From Tieghemiomyces parasiticus (Eukaryota; Kickxellomycota; Dimargaritomycetes; Dimargaritales; Dimargaritaceae), in NCBI GenBank assembly GCA_027575765.1, contig JANBPT010000108.1:1-64000 (forward strand): a DNA stretch of 64,000 nucleotides, read 5' to 3'. The notes under the pieces are model-generated. The model ran no database searches, had not been told where the DNA came from, and worked only from the letters and a program-made list of their open reading frames with translations. The position numbers and the translations under genes are program-made. This document shows, piece by piece, positions 1 through 12,959 of the stretch (the first letter of the stretch is position 1; each line of letters starts with the position of its first letter).

Positions 1-48
1 TTCCTGGCCTTCCTGCTGCTGCTCTACATCCGTTTCGCCTGGTTCTAA
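1..48 (+). CDS. 3' end of a membrane protein (partial)
   Basis: The first 48 bases read in frame 1 as fifteen codons and a TAA stop. The encoded tail is almost entirely hydrophobic (Phe, Leu, Tyr, Ile, Trp) and ends in RFAWF, so it looks like the last transmembrane segment of a protein whose body lies left of the window. The GC-rich wobble positions match the real genes here. Nothing more specific can be said about the family, and a chance reading of such a short stretch cannot be excluded. Confidence 0.5.
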   Translation, partial: FLAFLLLLYIRFAWF

Positions 49-840
49 GTCCCACGCCCTCCGTGTATCTAGTTATTTCCCCCCCCCCCTCCGCCTTGCA
101 CCCTTCGCCCATACTTCTATCTCTCTCCAACGGTGGCTACAGTTACCTTTCTCGTACTCGCCTCCCATTTGCTTTCAACTTTCCCCAAACACGCTGCACC
201 TTGGGCTACCCTTCATCCATGTGTGGACCCCATCTCCTAAGTAAACGCGAGTCGACCCATCCAACTGTACGTAAGGGTTAATGGTGACCAAAAATCGAGT
301 GGACTACTTCAGCCATGCCATTAAAGCCTGATAAAAAAATACACTATAATCAGTAGAGCATGCAGTTTTAATGATTGTAGTGCCAAAAAAAAGTTCCGGC
401 GTCCATTGTTCAGTAGAGAAAGAGTGAGAGAAAAGCGAGAGTAGCGAAGAAAGTTAAACATTAGGATTCAATATCACGGTTGCGATAAGCTCCGAACCCC
501 CCCCCCCCCCCCCGCAGGAGAGGGAAGGGTGGCTGAGGTACAGCCAAGGAACGGCGAGGATGATGATGGCAGAAATTCGGCGTGGCCAGGGTAGCGGTGC
601 ATCAAGAATAATAATAAAAAAGGTAGAGCAGGTGGTCAAGGGGTAGCATCCAATAGTCGTGACGGCGGTGCTTAAAAAACTAATAAAAAGGGCAAGCCGC
701 CTCTCTACAGGACACCCTCGCGGCTCGTAATTGGCAAAGTAAAAACAAAAAGAGTAAAACCATTATACAAGAGTTGAGTGCAATCGGAAGACAATGGGCA
801 GCAGGGATGTAGAAGCTGGCCTGTCTCTCTCTCTCAACTA
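49..840. other. Intergenic, between two converging 3' ends
   Basis: No gene seen. It contains a C11 run (79-89), a C17 run (497-513, the longest homopolymer in the window) and A/T-rich patches. It should hold the 3' untranslated regions of the left-edge gene and of the HECT ligase that ends at 841. Confidence 0.6.
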
Positions 841-3255
841 CTACTCCTGGCCGAATCCGACCGTCTCCTCCACAGCCAAAGTCAGTTTGGCAGCTAGAGT
901 GTCGTAATCAGGGTAGGGCGGCAGGTCCACGCGGTTAAAACAAGTGTGGCTCTTGGGTAGCTGAGTGGTCTCCCCGGACTTCTCAATGGTAAACCTCCGC
1001 GGCCCGTCGCTGCCTTGGAGATCACGGAACCCGTTGACCGGGATGCGCGAGGTACCGGTGGTGAACTGCAGAAGCCGCGATTTGGTCTCCATATCCCACG
1101 ACCGCACGCACTGCCAAAACCACTGGACGACCTGGTCCGACTCGGTGTACCCGCGGTAGTCCGTGTGTTTTTTCCAATCGTCCACATCAATCTCTGACAT
1201 GCCCCCGATGAGCAGCTCAAGCTCGCGCTCGTCAAACACGACAATGAGATCCTTGGGGATGAGTGAGTAGAAGCCCTCGGTGAAAGCGTTCAGCTGCTCC
1301 TCGATCCGGCCGCGAATCTTCCAGTCGGTGACCAACTCGACGTACTCGCGCTTGTTATCTTCGGTCACGGCAATGTCGCGGCCGCCGCTCTTGAGGTCGA
1401 TGGTGACAACCTCGCCGAAGCGGTCATCCTCCACCGAGAAGGTAAGGTCCAGCACGTCCGTAATGTCGTTGGACAGCACCCAGGTGAGACTCCGGTAGAA
1501 CTCGGCGTCCACGCTCTCCATATCAGCCAGCGTGATCTTCTTGTGTAGGATCAGTTTGTAGAAGCTGGTCACGAAGAAGGCGTCCAGGAACCGGCGATGG
1601 AAGATAGCCAGGCCCAGGGTGCGGCCGATAAAACGGAAGAAGTTGAGATGCTCTGGGTTAATACCTGAGTGCGGGTTAATCTGCAGGGTGTACGTGTCAT
1701 GCGCCGAGTACTCAAACAGGCAGTACACGGGGTTGAACATCTCGTGGGATAGCAAAAAGAAGAACTCGCGCGACAGGCCTCCGTAGTCCAGCCCGTCCTC
1801 GCCGTCGAACTTAATCATGAGTCGCTTCTTGAGGTCTGACACAGGCTGGCGCATAATCTCCGTGTAAGCATCTTCGAAGATGTGGTCGCGTCGCACCTTG
1901 GCGTGACACTGGCCCGGCATGGGGCGCATGGCCGGTTGGGAGCGGAAGTAGATGAGCTTCCGCCGGAAGTCGCGCTTGTACTGTGGCACGTTCTGGTCCA
2001 GAGTGCTGGGCAGGCGGGGGTCGTCCCAGGAGGTGGTCTTGGTATTGTGGTCGACAAAGTAGAGCTTTCCTGTGCTGGTGATGCGCATCTCCCAGCCCGA
2101 GGGCAGGGGTCCCAGTTGACTGGACGAGTGGGTAGTGCCAGGCACACGGTTGCCAACGATAGCAGGGGCGGTCGAAGCGGCACCGACACCCGGTGGGGCG
2201 CCTAGGACGGCCGGGTTAGTCCGCGGGTCGACCCAAGTGGTGGTGCGGGTATTGTGATTGACAAAGTAGGGCCGTCCCTCTTGAGTGTAGCGCTGTTCCC
2301 ACCCGGACGGCAAGGTGTTGCGGGCGGCTCCGTCCTCAGAGGGGGTGGCCCGATCCTCGGGGAGGGTGCGACTGCTATGTTGCTGCCGCTCCTGCTCCAT
2401 CATGCCCGGCGGAATCTGGTTGGTGCCGGGCGGAAAATGGGCTACCAGGTGCTCGGGTAGGCGCCAGGTGGTGGTGCGGGTGTTGTGGTCGACGTAGTAG
2501 GCGCGGCCCAGCTCGTCAGTCCGCCTCTCCCAACCCGAGGGCAATGGGGCAGCAGCGGCGGCCGCTGCGTCGCGGTCGTTGAGTAGGCGCGGAGAGCCCT
2601 CGGGGGCGGCGGTAGACCGGGAGGCGGCGGTGTCGACCGATACGCGGCTGGCGCTCCGCGAGCGAGACGGAGTTGCGGATGGACCATTCGGGGCGGCCAC
2701 CGAGCCAGGTGTGAGGAGATTAGGCACGGGCCGCGGAGCACCCTCCGTAGGAGACAGGCCCGAGATGGTGGTGTTGATGTGGTGGCTCGAGTCGGACACG
2801 ATGGTGGACAAAGTGAGGTCGAGGCGGCTGCGAGTTACGGTGCCGTCACTGCGGTTGAGCAGGGGACGGGAGATCTTCTTCTCGGCCAGTTCGTTCCAGT
2901 CGACGAACTCAGACAGCTGAAACTTGGTGGTACCTAGGGAGCCCATGTTGTTCTTCTTGAACTTTTTGTTGTCAAAGACCTCGATCTCGAGCGTAGTGTA
3001 GGTGTGGACGATGAACACGAAAGTTTCGTTCCAGTACGGCGTGAGGGTCTTGCGCTGCGCCTTGGTACGCTGGCGAACCTCGTCGTCGACCCGGATGACA
3101 GCGATCGGGTCCGGCAGCCGGAACACGTCCTTACGCGGTAGGTCGTGGGCACCGGTCACGACGACTTTTATGGACCGAATCTGGCTGGGATTGGCTACCG
3201 GCCCCGTCGCCGGGTGGCCAGTGGAATTATTGCCGGGGGTTGACGGTCCGGGCAT
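841..3255 (-). CDS. NEDD4/Rsp5-family HECT E3 ubiquitin ligase
   Basis: Single-exon gene, 804 aa. Domains in order: C2 lipid-binding domain (about 25-150), a Ser/Ala-rich linker, three WW domains (about 238-268, 315-345, 384-414, each starting LPSGWE with the second Trp followed by xxP), then a C-terminal HECT domain (about 430-804). The catalytic Cys is visible in the SHTCFNR motif near residue 772. This is the C2-WW3-HECT layout of yeast Rsp5 and fission yeast Pub1, about 770-810 aa, so the gene looks complete. Such ligases use WW domains to bind PY motifs and ubiquitinate membrane cargo and endosomal adaptors. The start is the first ATG before the C2 domain, after in-frame non-coding sequence. 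It is divergent from the unknown gene at 5259. Confidence 0.95.
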   Translation of the reverse strand: MPGPSTPGNNSTGHPATGPVANPSQIRSIKVVVTGAHDLPRKDVFRLPDPIAVIRVDDEVRQRTKAQRKTLTPYWNETFVFIVHTYTTLEIEVFDNKKFKKNNMGSLGTTKFQLSEFVDWNELAEKKISRPLLNRSDGTVTRSRLDLTLSTIVSDSSHHINTTISGLSPTEGAPRPVPNLLTPGSVAAPNGPSATPSRSRSASRVSVDTAASRSTAAPEGSPRLLNDRDAAAAAAAPLPSGWERRTDELGRAYYVDHNTRTTTWRLPEHLVAHFPPGTNQIPPGMMEQERQQHSSRTLPEDRATPSEDGAARNTLPSGWEQRYTQEGRPYFVNHNTRTTTWVDPRTNPAVLGAPPGVGAASTAPAIVGNRVPGTTHSSSQLGPLPSGWEMRITSTGKLYFVDHNTKTTSWDDPRLPSTLDQNVPQYKRDFRRKLIYFRSQPAMRPMPGQCHAKVRRDHIFEDAYTEIMRQPVSDLKKRLMIKFDGEDGLDYGGLSREFFFLLSHEMFNPVYCLFEYSAHDTYTLQINPHSGINPEHLNFFRFIGRTLGLAIFHRRFLDAFFVTSFYKLILHKKITLADMESVDAEFYRSLTWVLSNDITDVLDLTFSVEDDRFGEVVTIDLKSGGRDIAVTEDNKREYVELVTDWKIRGRIEEQLNAFTEGFYSLIPKDLIVVFDERELELLIGGMSEIDVDDWKKHTDYRGYTESDQVVQWFWQCVRSWDMETKSRLLQFTTGTSRIPVNGFRDLQGSDGPRRFTIEKSGETTQLPKSHTCFNRVDLPPYPDYDTLAAKLTLAVEETVGFGQE

Positions 3256-5258
3256 AGGGAAGAGATGGGAACTGGGTGGGCGGGTTACGGAGATGGCGGG
3301 ACAGGTAAGCAGGAGCGAAAGGGGCGCACGTCACGAGACAGATGGGGAGGGAGGATGGGAAGCGGAAGGCGGACCTTGGCAAGTGCGGAATGGAGGGGGG
3401 TGGGAGGGGCAAGTGCGGCGGGGTCGGCGGGTTAGGAAAAGGGAGACGTCAAGAATACGCAGGGTTTAGATAGGCTGAGTGGCTGGTTCAGCAAGTAGGT
3501 CGCGGGGTCAGTGGGAGAGTGAGGATTTAAAGGGTATGGTAGTAAAGAGGAGAGTGGAGAAGGGGAGATAGTGTTGAAGGCGGGCAAAGGGCGGGGCTGC
3601 AGGTAACCAAGGGGCTGTCGGGAGTAGCAAAGGTCCGCTGTTGGCATAAGCGAGGGTCGGAGGAAGGAAGAGATGCCGCAGGGAGGAATTACAAGAACCT
3701 TTGAGTCGCCAGGAATTTAGAAGCCGGGGTAAAAAATCAAGGTGTCCCGAGGATACACGACGTCGTCCAGGCTGCAAGCGGCAAAACAGAAGGAAAATGG
3801 AAGGCGGCGCCAGAACTAAACGGCCCAGCCGTGCCGTTACGTGTGAAGAGCGAGGTCAAGTAGTGAGTGGGAAACGCTGACGAGCCACCCTTAGCAGACT
3901 GGGGAGGAAGGTGGCGGACTGTGGGTGGACCCGAACCTACCCAGCTGTCCAGCGGAGACAATACGGTAAGTACGCTGCCAAGGCCTGCGGGCGAACAAGT
4001 GAAGAGACGAAGGTTGACGTACTGTCGGATGGACCCATGGCAGCCGGGAAATGGTGGCCGGGCCGAGAAGAAAGAAAGGCTTACTTACTAGGCCGGAGCG
4101 GATATGGGTCAAGGCCAGAGAGCGGTGCTACAGTACCCACCTAGTTTGAAATTAAATACGCAGCGGCGGGACTTGGAGCTGAGAGACTGGTGGCCAGTTA
4201 GCGGATGAGGAGAGGCGTGGCGATGCAACAGAGAGCGTAATGTACTAGGCAAATGGGTAGGGGGCAGGTAAGAATGCACCAAGTGGGGGATGTGACTACA
4301 GGGTGGACTAACGAAGGCGAGGGCGCGGGCGGGCGCAGCGCTGGGGGGGGGGGTGGGCAAGGTGTGCCTTGTGAGAGGGCTAAGGGTGAAAGGAAGTGAG
4401 CTGTTTTGTTTACTGACTCTGCGCGGCCTTACCACTACGCCGAACTTGCTTGGCGACGTCGGTGGGCCGTTACGTCCTGCCGGTTTATCCTCCCCCGCCC
4501 CTCTGGCGACCATGGGGTTGTATGTCGACATGAGCGCCTCGGCCCCCACCGCGCATACACGCATACACGCAGTGCGTAATTCGAGAGCTCGCTTCGAAGA
4601 CGCCGTGCAGGACGACGACTGCTGGTCGGATCTAATCGCAGGCCCGGTGGGAGGCATCCAGGCGGGCTGTGTCACCGTACCATCCCAGGACCCAGCTTCA
4701 GCATAGGTGGGGAGACCGCCGGCCGCCCCACCAGGTACTAAGGTTTCGGTTCCCCTGGCTCGCCCTTATGTCCTAGGTCGCCGACCCTACCCACCCGCTG
4801 TCGACCGTGCCTTGCCCCTGATCACTGCGGTCGATGCCGGTTGTAGGAGTAACAATAGTGCCTTCTTGCCGCCGAGCTGTATGCCCGAAGGGGCGGATCG
4901 CCTATGCCTGTATGCCCTCTGCTCTCTGCCCACCCGCGCCACGCCACACGCAACCACAAACCGTCTCGCATCTTGCTTTTCCCGCCCTCTGAGCTGACGC
5001 TGCTCCCCGTCTCAGCCCTCTTTATCTCCTCCTCCCCTCTGACCAACTAAAACCGGCTCCCATTTCCGTCCCACTCTTTGTCCCTCACTTTCTTCCTTTT
5101 TTACTTACAAACTTGCGTTCCCGACCACACACCGCGCATTCCTCTTTTCCTAAAGGACCAACTACCGTTACCACCACCTCGCCCTTCAAATACCCCCCTC
5201 TTCCTGCCTCGCAGTGTCCCCACCCACTTCGACCGCGGCCCGACGCCCAGAGTTGACC
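3256..5258. other. Divergent upstream region
   Basis: Two kilobases between two divergent start codons. The half near 3300-4100 is purine-rich on the + strand (pyrimidine-rich in the ligase's transcriptional sense), and 4700-5258 is C/T-rich, as expected for fungal leaders. A G11 run lies at 4343-4353. Splice-donor-like sequences near 4085 (minus) and 3965 (plus) could mark introns in 5' untranslated regions, but I cannot pair them with acceptors. No coding region is supported. Confidence 0.5.
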
Positions 5259-8156
5259 ATGGCTCCGGCCTCCCTCACATCCCCGCGGCCACAAGACCCG
5301 GCACTCCCACCGCCGCCCCACGATGGGGGCAAATCTGAGTCGTGGACCACCACCGACTTCAACTCGTCCACCACCACCCCAGATAGCCGGCCCCATTCCG
5401 GCCGCGGGACGCGCCAGTCCTCACCTATCCTCGCCACCTCGGCCCTAAGTTCGACCGCAGGCGCCGCTGCCGCTGCCGCACGCGGCCGATTCCTACTCGG
5501 CGACGACCATACGGACCACGACAGCCATGGCTCATTGGCCGCATCCTCCACCGATACTGACGCGGCCGGGAGTAGTTCGTCGGATTCCTCGACCGCAGAG
5601 CTGAACACCCCGCGCCATCCCCGCGGTCGGCGTCAGGGAAAGCGCCCCGAGCCCGAACTCACTCACGGTTCGACCTCCCGGCTACGTCGGCCCCCTAACC
5701 GCCGGCGCAAGTCCGCCAACCGGAAACCCGGCAGCCGTGGCCCCACCACTGGCGAGCCAGTCAATGGTGAAGACCACGACGACACTAGTCTGCGTCACCC
5801 CCCTGCTACTAACGGTAAGTAACCTTGACAGGAAGAGCCGCCGATCGGTCCCCGTGACGAGGCACGTGTCGTCACTAGATTTATCAGCTACACTCCATTG
5901 GTATCCCGTGCCGACCCCGTGAGCACCGGTGTGCCGGGCTTTTTCGCCGGCTGTGAGAGTTGAAGGTGGAAGGGAAGAAGTGACAAGCTGCGATGAGACG
6001 GTGTATAGGGGGAGGTAATATTTTTTTTTCCGCAGCGACTTGCAGGTCCGATTTTAACCCTCCTCCCTCTCTCGCTCGCTCGCTCGCCAAGCTGACCGCG
6101 TGGATTAACCCCTACTTCATTTTCCTTCCCTCCCCTCGCCACCCACTCGTTTCACCCCTTATTAGCCCCGGCCCCCGATTGTCCCCGTTCCGTTCAATTC
6201 CGCCCGGACGACCCAACCTCGCGCGACACCCCTGCCTCCTGGTCATCATCCGTGGCCTCCTCCCACCGCCCGCCTCTCCTCATGAAAGCCGTGGCAGCGC
6301 CCGCTGCGGTAATGAGTAACCTGGCCGTCTCCGCGTCCTCCCAGATCGTCCCCTCTGCTACGGTCACCACCCAGAACGCCCACGGTGTCAACGCCCGGTT
6401 CACCAATGACCATGTCCCATCACCCGCTCCGTCGGCCCCCGTGGAGGCTACCACCGCTGTCAGCGCTGACCCCTTACCCCTGGCCACCCCGCCATCGGGG
6501 CGGCGGCGCAGCGCCCTTCACCGGCAGGCCTCGGAAAGCGCGAGAGCCACCCCCAAATCTGTGCGCTTCAGCCCCCAACCTGTTCGCTCGGTAATCCCAG
6601 GACGAACTACCACAGGGTCCCCCACCAGGCGATCCGGCACGCCAGGTAGTGGCGGCGACCCGGCCAAGGAAACCGAACGGCCTCCGGCGTTCGTGGCCGA
6701 GCCGCTCCTCACTTACGCCTCACGGGCCCCGCTACAACGCCACCGCGGTCGCACTGATAAGCAGTCTGCTGAACGCGTGCGCTACCTGGCTGAGAACCCG
6801 CATTACATATACCACCCCGACAACCAGCAACGCAGCGAACGTGCGATCCTTGAGGCCGAGCTGGAGGTTAGCACGGTCACTCAGTTTGTCAATCCCCTGG
6901 TGGCCGCACACTGTCGTCTGCGCATCAGGGCGACTGACGGGGTCAGCTATCGCGCCCTATCTATGGGCGTAGAGGGCGTCCGGCCCGGAGCCACCCGCAG
7001 TGGGGTGGTGAACAACCGGTATTCGACGGGTGCTTTAGCCGCTGGGGTGGTGGAGACCGCTCTTAGCGCCAATGATCCAGCCCACCGAGTGGAAGCCCTG
7101 GTGGATGCCGCGCCCACTCCGGCCCAAACTCCCCCGGCAGCTCGGCTCTATCGGATCCTGCCCCCCGCCTACCTCCTCCCGCTCGCCAACCACGCCTGTT
7201 TGACCATGCGTTGCGCCAATCTGGGCGATGTGCTCCATGACCCCACTTTGCTCATCGCCGCCGCAGACCAATCTTATATGCACCATCTCGAAGAGACGCT
7301 GGTGCCCCCGCCGCACCCGCGGACTCCAGGCCCGGAAGCCTTACGCCACTATTCGGAGGGCCATGTGTCCCACGCCCTCACATCACTATCCGCCCTCGAC
7401 TCGACCGGGGTTCGCAAATCCTACCCGTTCAAACCCACGGTCGTCCCGACCTATCTCGCTGGCCATGTCGCTGCCGTGGCGGGCGGTCACTACCTTTTCG
7501 AATCCACCGAGCCCTCGGCGGTCACCGTGTCCTCCGCGGTTACCCGCCAGGCCGTACACAGCGCTCTAGGAGGCACCCATGAACTCGTCCCCACGCCGCT
7601 CGTCCTCCCTTCGCACCAGCTGGCGGCCATCAATCCGTGGGGCAATGCCGATACGTTGTATACCACTTCCGCTGAGGTACTCATTCTCCCTGAGGGCGCC
7701 GAGATCCGGGCCCACTGGCGAATGGAGGGCCAGCCCTACGGGTTTAGCCTGGAACCCGGCCGGGCCGACCGCGGCCACTGGTGGGATTTGCCCAGCCATC
7801 CGCGCCGGGGACACACCGTCGCCGATGGGTTCCGTCCCGCCGACCGCGAGGACGACTTGGACATCAAGCACCGGCGCCGTCTTGCCTTTCTCGACGCCCT
7901 GCCCAATCCGCGCAACAACCAAGGGTACCCCCAGCACTGCGTGGTGGCTTTCTATGCCCAGAACATCACTCCGCTCTACCCCAAGTACGGCCTAGATCCG
8001 GCGTTGCGGCGGCACCACCCGCAGCTAAAGACCCGACGAGTGCAGGCGGTGCGCGACCGACTCCGCGTCCAAAGTAAAGACCGCGAGCTCGATAGCTACG
8101 CAAGGAATATGGCCATTCCCGCCGGTCTGGGCTACCACGCCACCACAATGGTTTAG
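5259..8156 (+). CDS. Unknown two-exon protein, 848 aa
   Basis: Exons 5259-5814 and 6166-8156. The first frame would stop two codons past a GTAAGT donor at 5815. The TTAG acceptor at 6162-6165 restores frame to a long open exon, while the alternative acceptor at 6044-6045 runs into a stop at 6093, so the intron is well constrained (351 nt). The N-terminal third is low complexity (Ser, Pro, Thr, Ala runs, basic clusters). The C-terminal half (roughly 380-848) looks globular, with an ENPHYIYHPDNQ motif, a LPNPRNNQGYPQHCVVAF stretch and a charged tail. There is no signal peptide or membrane segment. I do not recognise the family. The start is the ATG in an ACCATGG context. An AATAAA lies at 8258-8263, about 100 nt past the stop. 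Confidence 0.7.
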
Positions 8157-8773
8157 GCCGCGCTCTCCTGCTCACCCCGCTGGTCGCTACCACCTCTCCG
8201 TGTATCATACCCGAACTTGTTCAAGTCCGTTGGTTGTCCAGTCCATGATAATCACGTAATAAAGTAATAGTGGTAAATGCATGGCTCCGACGCCAAAGGA
8301 ATGTCAGCTGCCCTCTGCACCTCCGCTTTTTCTGGTCTGAAATCTTCTTTGCTTTCCAATTGTACCAGGTCAAAATGCCCCCCGCCTTGACTAGGGTAGC
8401 GGGGGTACCGTTTGGTCTCATATAGGCTTGGATCCAGCACGATACCATACTGTATTGGTGTACATGTTCTCAACTCTTCAGGCCACTGCATCCGATTCCG
8501 AGAATAATAGTTGGTCGATCTGGCAGCCCGGAAGGGAACACATACCAGGACGCCTAGAGTTGTTGGCAATGGAAATATCGGTATTAACACGTTCCCCCCG
8601 ATCATCGCCCGAAACAAGTAAAAGCGTTGATCTACCCGATGGACGAAACGGCCCACGTCACGCATACCACTTGTGCCTGCCCCCCACTCCAGAATCAAAT
8701 CCATCACCTCGTCCCAAAGTCAACCCTATTTGCTCCTCTTCACCCTCCCCTTCCTTCACCCCTACCGGGCAAG
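8157..8773. other. Convergent 3' intergenic region
   Basis: Lies between the converging 3' ends of the unknown 848-aa gene and the VPS9 gene. It holds the AATAAA at 8258-8263 for the plus-strand gene. No coding sequence is supported; the short frames here have no splice or family support. Confidence 0.6.
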
Positions 8774-11232
8774 TTATGGCTGATCCGCGGGGGAACCACT
8801 GCGGGTTGAGGACTCTTTTGACTCGACCGACTCAGGCTTCTCCACGAATGGTTGGCTTGCCGCCAGTTGGGCTGCCAGCTGAGCGTCAACCACGATGGTA
8901 CCTTCGGTCGCCCTTGGCTCGTCGGACACTGGATGTAATCCTCGCGAAGCCGACGCCGGTGAGGCGAATTCTGGGGAGCCGCGGAGAGCCTGCTCACTGG
9001 TGACGCTGTCTTGTCGCCCCCGCTGGGCTAAGGTGTCGGCCAGACCTAGACCATCGTCGAGGCCCAGAGCGGAGGCGCCCGTGGGGCCGGACTTGGCAAT
9101 GTCAAGTAGGGCTTCGATGGTACCTGGGACGTAGCCCCGATTGGCTTGGAGGATCATGAGACACACCTCCGGTTCAATATTAGGGAACATATCACGCAGC
9201 AGGGCCAAGTTGGCCTGGAATTCCCGACCGGTGAGCTCGCGGTAGGCAGATTCGCCCGGGAACATGTCGCCCCGGATCTCGACGACAGGGGTGGTGGCGG
9301 GTGGCGGGCGGCGCGCAGGTACCGGAGGCGGGGTAGCTCCATCACCACTGCCGCTGCTCCCGGCCGCCGGGGTGCTGGCGGTGCGCTGGTGGGAGACGGA
9401 AGAGGCAATGGCCGATTGGGTGCCAGACGTGTCGTCCCCTTCCGCCAAGTCGGAGAGGAAGCGGCCCACAAAGTTGAGTGGCTTCTCCATGGTCTGTTGG
9501 GCGAACCGCTCGATGAAGAGGGCGGCCTTCTCAGCCGGGCTGACGGCGGGTTCTGAGGTGCTGCGGCTCACTTGGCCAGCTGAAGCCCGCCGCTCACGCG
9601 TGGCGGCTACGGCGGCGGGGGGCGACGGGCGGCTTTTTTCAGAGTTCATCTCCATGATGGTCAGCTCGATATGTTTGTCGAACTCATCCTGGGTGATGGA
9701 CAGACACGATGCGTCCATAGACTCGATGAAGGATACGGCACCCATCAAGTTGGTGAGGTAGTAGCCGGCCTCAGACTGCAGCCGCTCAGGGGCCCGGAAG
9801 CGCGCAATGAATTGAAGGTTCGAGACTAGCTGTGGCGGGTTGGCCTTGATGACCACGTAGATGAGGACGGGTAGGAAGGTATCAGCCCCCACGTCACCTT
9901 CGGCGTGCTTGAGGAGGCCAAAAATCACCGTGCAACAGTTGAGGATACAGATGAGCTTGTCGCGGGGCGCCTTGAAAGTGTTCATCTTAAGCAACTCGGC
10001 GATAGCAAAGTCCAGGAAGGACTCGTTCTGCACCGTCTTTTGGATGTCCAGGTGCTCCTCGCGGATCCAGCGGAAAAGCCCAATCTTCTGGTGCAGCACC
10101 TTGTCCTTCTCGTCGTCGTCGGTTGTGGCTGGGCAGAAGGTTCTTCGGGGGGACCGAGCAGACAAGAGAATAAGATCGGTCGGTTAGCGGCGTGGACATG
10201 GGCGCGACACTGTAGCAAAGAGACCAGAGAACCAGCGTGTCACTTACTGGGCATAAAGACGGTTCATAAGTAGCTTCTCCATGGCTTCCTTAGTATTTTC
10301 AAAGTCCTTCTCGGACTGGCCCTGCCACACCTCGCAATCCGCCATCTTTTGCGTAATGAACTGCGTGACAAAGTGAATAGGGCGAAAGACGTGGAGGAGT
10401 AGGGGGGGGGGTGGCAATCACGGTTACGGCTTGGATGCTTGGTTAAAATGATGTTTCGGACGGTATCGGTGGGAGGTCTGGGAGGGGGAGGGGCTATTGT
10501 GGACAGCCTAGCCCTCATCAGGGCCGATACTCAGTTGCGGATGACTTACGCCTAAGTAGTCGTGGACGACCCGGATCTGCTCTTTGAGAGTGAGCGGCCG
10601 ACGCGTGAATTCGTTCAGAAAGCTGGTGGGTATATATCAGGTTGCCGGATCAAGCGGTGTGAAGGTGAGACGTGGAAGGGGATGGGAGAACCAGTAGGCG
10701 ATAGCAAAACAGTGGCCAAGCTGGTCTGTGCAAATGAAGGCAAGGGGCGGGACCTACTTGCGGATATTGCGAGCGATGGACTTGGCCCCAGGTTGCCGTA
10801 GCTGGTGGAGGAATTGGTTGTAATCGAATCCTTCGGTGTCGGCCTTGAAGTGGGCGGCAGGTTCAAAGCCGGGCCGGGCAGATGTGGCGCCAGCAGCCTC
10901 CCCGCCTGCTGAATAGGGGTGAGGGAGGGAACGGTCAGCGGGTGGGGGGCTGGTCAGTAAAGGTTCGGACGGGTAGTGTGGGTGAAGGGAGAACAGCCGC
11001 TATGTGTTTCTGTCTCCCGCCCACGACCCATTGTCGGAATTAGGTCGGTCGGTCCGTCCGCTGGAGAGCCTGAGCTTAAGGTAGATGAGCGGCACTTACC
11101 TGCCGAGTCGCCCCGCTTGAGTGGGTCAAACTGAGACACAATGTCCGCGATGGCATCATGTACCCGCGAGGGTTTGCGGGTAATGGGCGGACGCTTGGGG
11201 GCCTCCTCCATGGGGGATGGGGTGGGGTCCAT
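8774..11232 (-). CDS. VPS9/CUE-domain guanine nucleotide exchange factor (Rab5-type)
   Basis: Five exons on the minus strand: 11232-11100, 10908-10758, 10622-10550, 10360-10248 and 10142-8774, giving 612 aa. Every junction has a GTAAGT/GTAGGT donor, an AG acceptor and matching phase. The N-terminal half carries the Rabex-5/Vps9 helical bundle (GFDYNQFLHQLR, then LNEFTRRPLTLKEQI). The VPS9 domain spans about 205-315, with the conserved Asp in DTFLPVLIYVVIKANP (about 244) and the Tyr of AGYYLTNL (about 285). A Ser/Pro/Ala-rich linker follows, then a CUE ubiquitin-binding domain (about 462-507, with the MFP motif). This is the architecture of yeast Vps9: it activates Rab5-like GTPases on endosomes and binds mono-ubiquitin. 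The acidic and Ser-rich C-terminal tail is unassigned. The open 463-aa last exon alone would miss the first quarter of the protein. Confidence 0.93.
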
Positions 11233-12959
11233 GGCGGTAAGAGTAGAGCTCTAAGCAGACTTCTCGAAGTGGCGACAGAGGGGAGCGACGAGGCAGTCGG
11301 GGTGGGGCCGACAACCAATCTGCGTGAGATGGGGGAGGGGCGGTCGGGGACAGCAGTGCCCGTAGGGGTCAACGAAGACGCTTGGTCTGACGGGGTGGAA
11401 CAGCCAGCAAGGGATGGGGATGGGAGCGATAAGGGCGGAAAGCGATGTAGAGAGGGTGGAGAAGATGGTAGGGCGACATGCAGTGGGCACAGGGCTGAAG
11501 CGCCCGCCGACCCAACGCCGGGGGTCTAGGTGGAGGCCGGCGTAAGCCACCTCGTACGCACCTTCTCCGCTCTCTTTCTCGGCTCGATGCCGTTCAAGTG
11601 GGATGGGTACGCAGGGGGCGGGGTGGGAGGTGATACTAGCCTGCGTCCCATCTGGGCCAGGGAGGGGGTGGGTGGTGAGGTGCAAAGCGAGTGCCGGTAG
11701 GCGGGGGCTCTGTATAGCCCCGGGCGTCTATGGCACGCTTGGCCCCACACGGTGAGGGCCAGTCACTGGCGCCACTGACACCACCTAATGGAGCCGCCCA
11801 GAGGTGTCGCAGGCGCAGTGACTTGGCTATCGGGCCGACGCGGCAGCCTTATGACGCTGCGACTGGCCAATGGCGCCGGAGAGGACTCTCCCCAAGGACG
11901 GCAACTCCACCCCGCGCTTGGCAATCTTTACTGCCCGGGCCATTGGTTGCGACTGTGGATTAACTATCTAGGCCTACCTACCGCCCAGCTACCCGTTTAA
12001 CCGCCTATCCAGCAGCCTAATGGCACTGAAGCAAGGCCGCTACATTGCGACGGCCCAGTCTGTAGGACATCGTACTCTACCCCCTGAGGATGCACGCGGC
12101 GGCCCCACCCAATTTAGGGATGCCGCAAATCACCTAGCGTCCACCCCTTCTCACTGGGCAAGTCTCCCGCGGCTAGCCCCCCACCGGACCGACTGTGGCG
12201 CGGAGTTTCAATTACCACGACGCTGCCGAACCGCCTGCTCTCTCCTGGACCACCACCCCACCTCAGCTTCCAGCCTTCCCCATGTTCCATTGCAGGCCCA
12301 GATGCGCCTATCCTTCCCACTTGGGCCTATAAGGTTTTGCTGGCGCCATGTTCCAACCGATGCTACCAAACACAATTGGTGCGGATCAACCCGGGGGAGG
12401 CTGTTGCAAGCGAAACGCAATAGGAGGGCGTAGTGAGCGCCGTGTTGATGCCTTGGCGGTGATCCCGCCGTGCTTGAGTCTGCCAAACCACAAAGGTCGG
12501 TTGTGTTATTCCATCAATATAAGAGGCACAAAGAGGCCTTTCCCATAAGTGCGATAGGGAATGTCAAAGACACCGCCCTGGCGCGCTTTCATTCCATGTT
12601 ACCCCTACCGACACCAACATATCCCGTCCTCCTCTCCACCGTCGCAGCCCCGCTGTTAAAGGGGTGCGAGAGGGAGAGAGAGGGAGACCCCCAACCTGAA
12701 AAGAAAGATGGCCATGCCCACCCGTTCCACACTGCGAACCGCAGCAGTCTCACACAAATATGAATACAAAAGACGGAAAGTATTGGGGAAGGGGAGGGTT
12801 CGATAATACCAGTTTATAAGTACCCTGAAGGCACCCCCCTTAGCACGCTTTAAGGTTACTCCGTCCCTGCCGCACCAATTTTCACTCGCCGGGGCTTTAC
12901 ACCCTCCTCCGCTCCACCCTCGCCATTCACCACCTTGAATTCGCAGCCCATTCCTGACC
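11233..12959. other. Divergent upstream region
   Basis: Separates the divergent VPS9 and F-box genes. Several 70-140 codon frames overlap on both strands with no domain or codon signal, so I treat them as chance. A TATAAG motif at 12815-12820 is about 145 nt upstream of the F-box start and is a candidate TATA element. Nothing else is supported. Confidence 0.5.

Noticed and set aside
12020..12433. 137-codon plus frame between the VPS9 and F-box genes
   Set aside because: No codon bias or domain, overlaps other frames of similar length, and lies in promoter territory.
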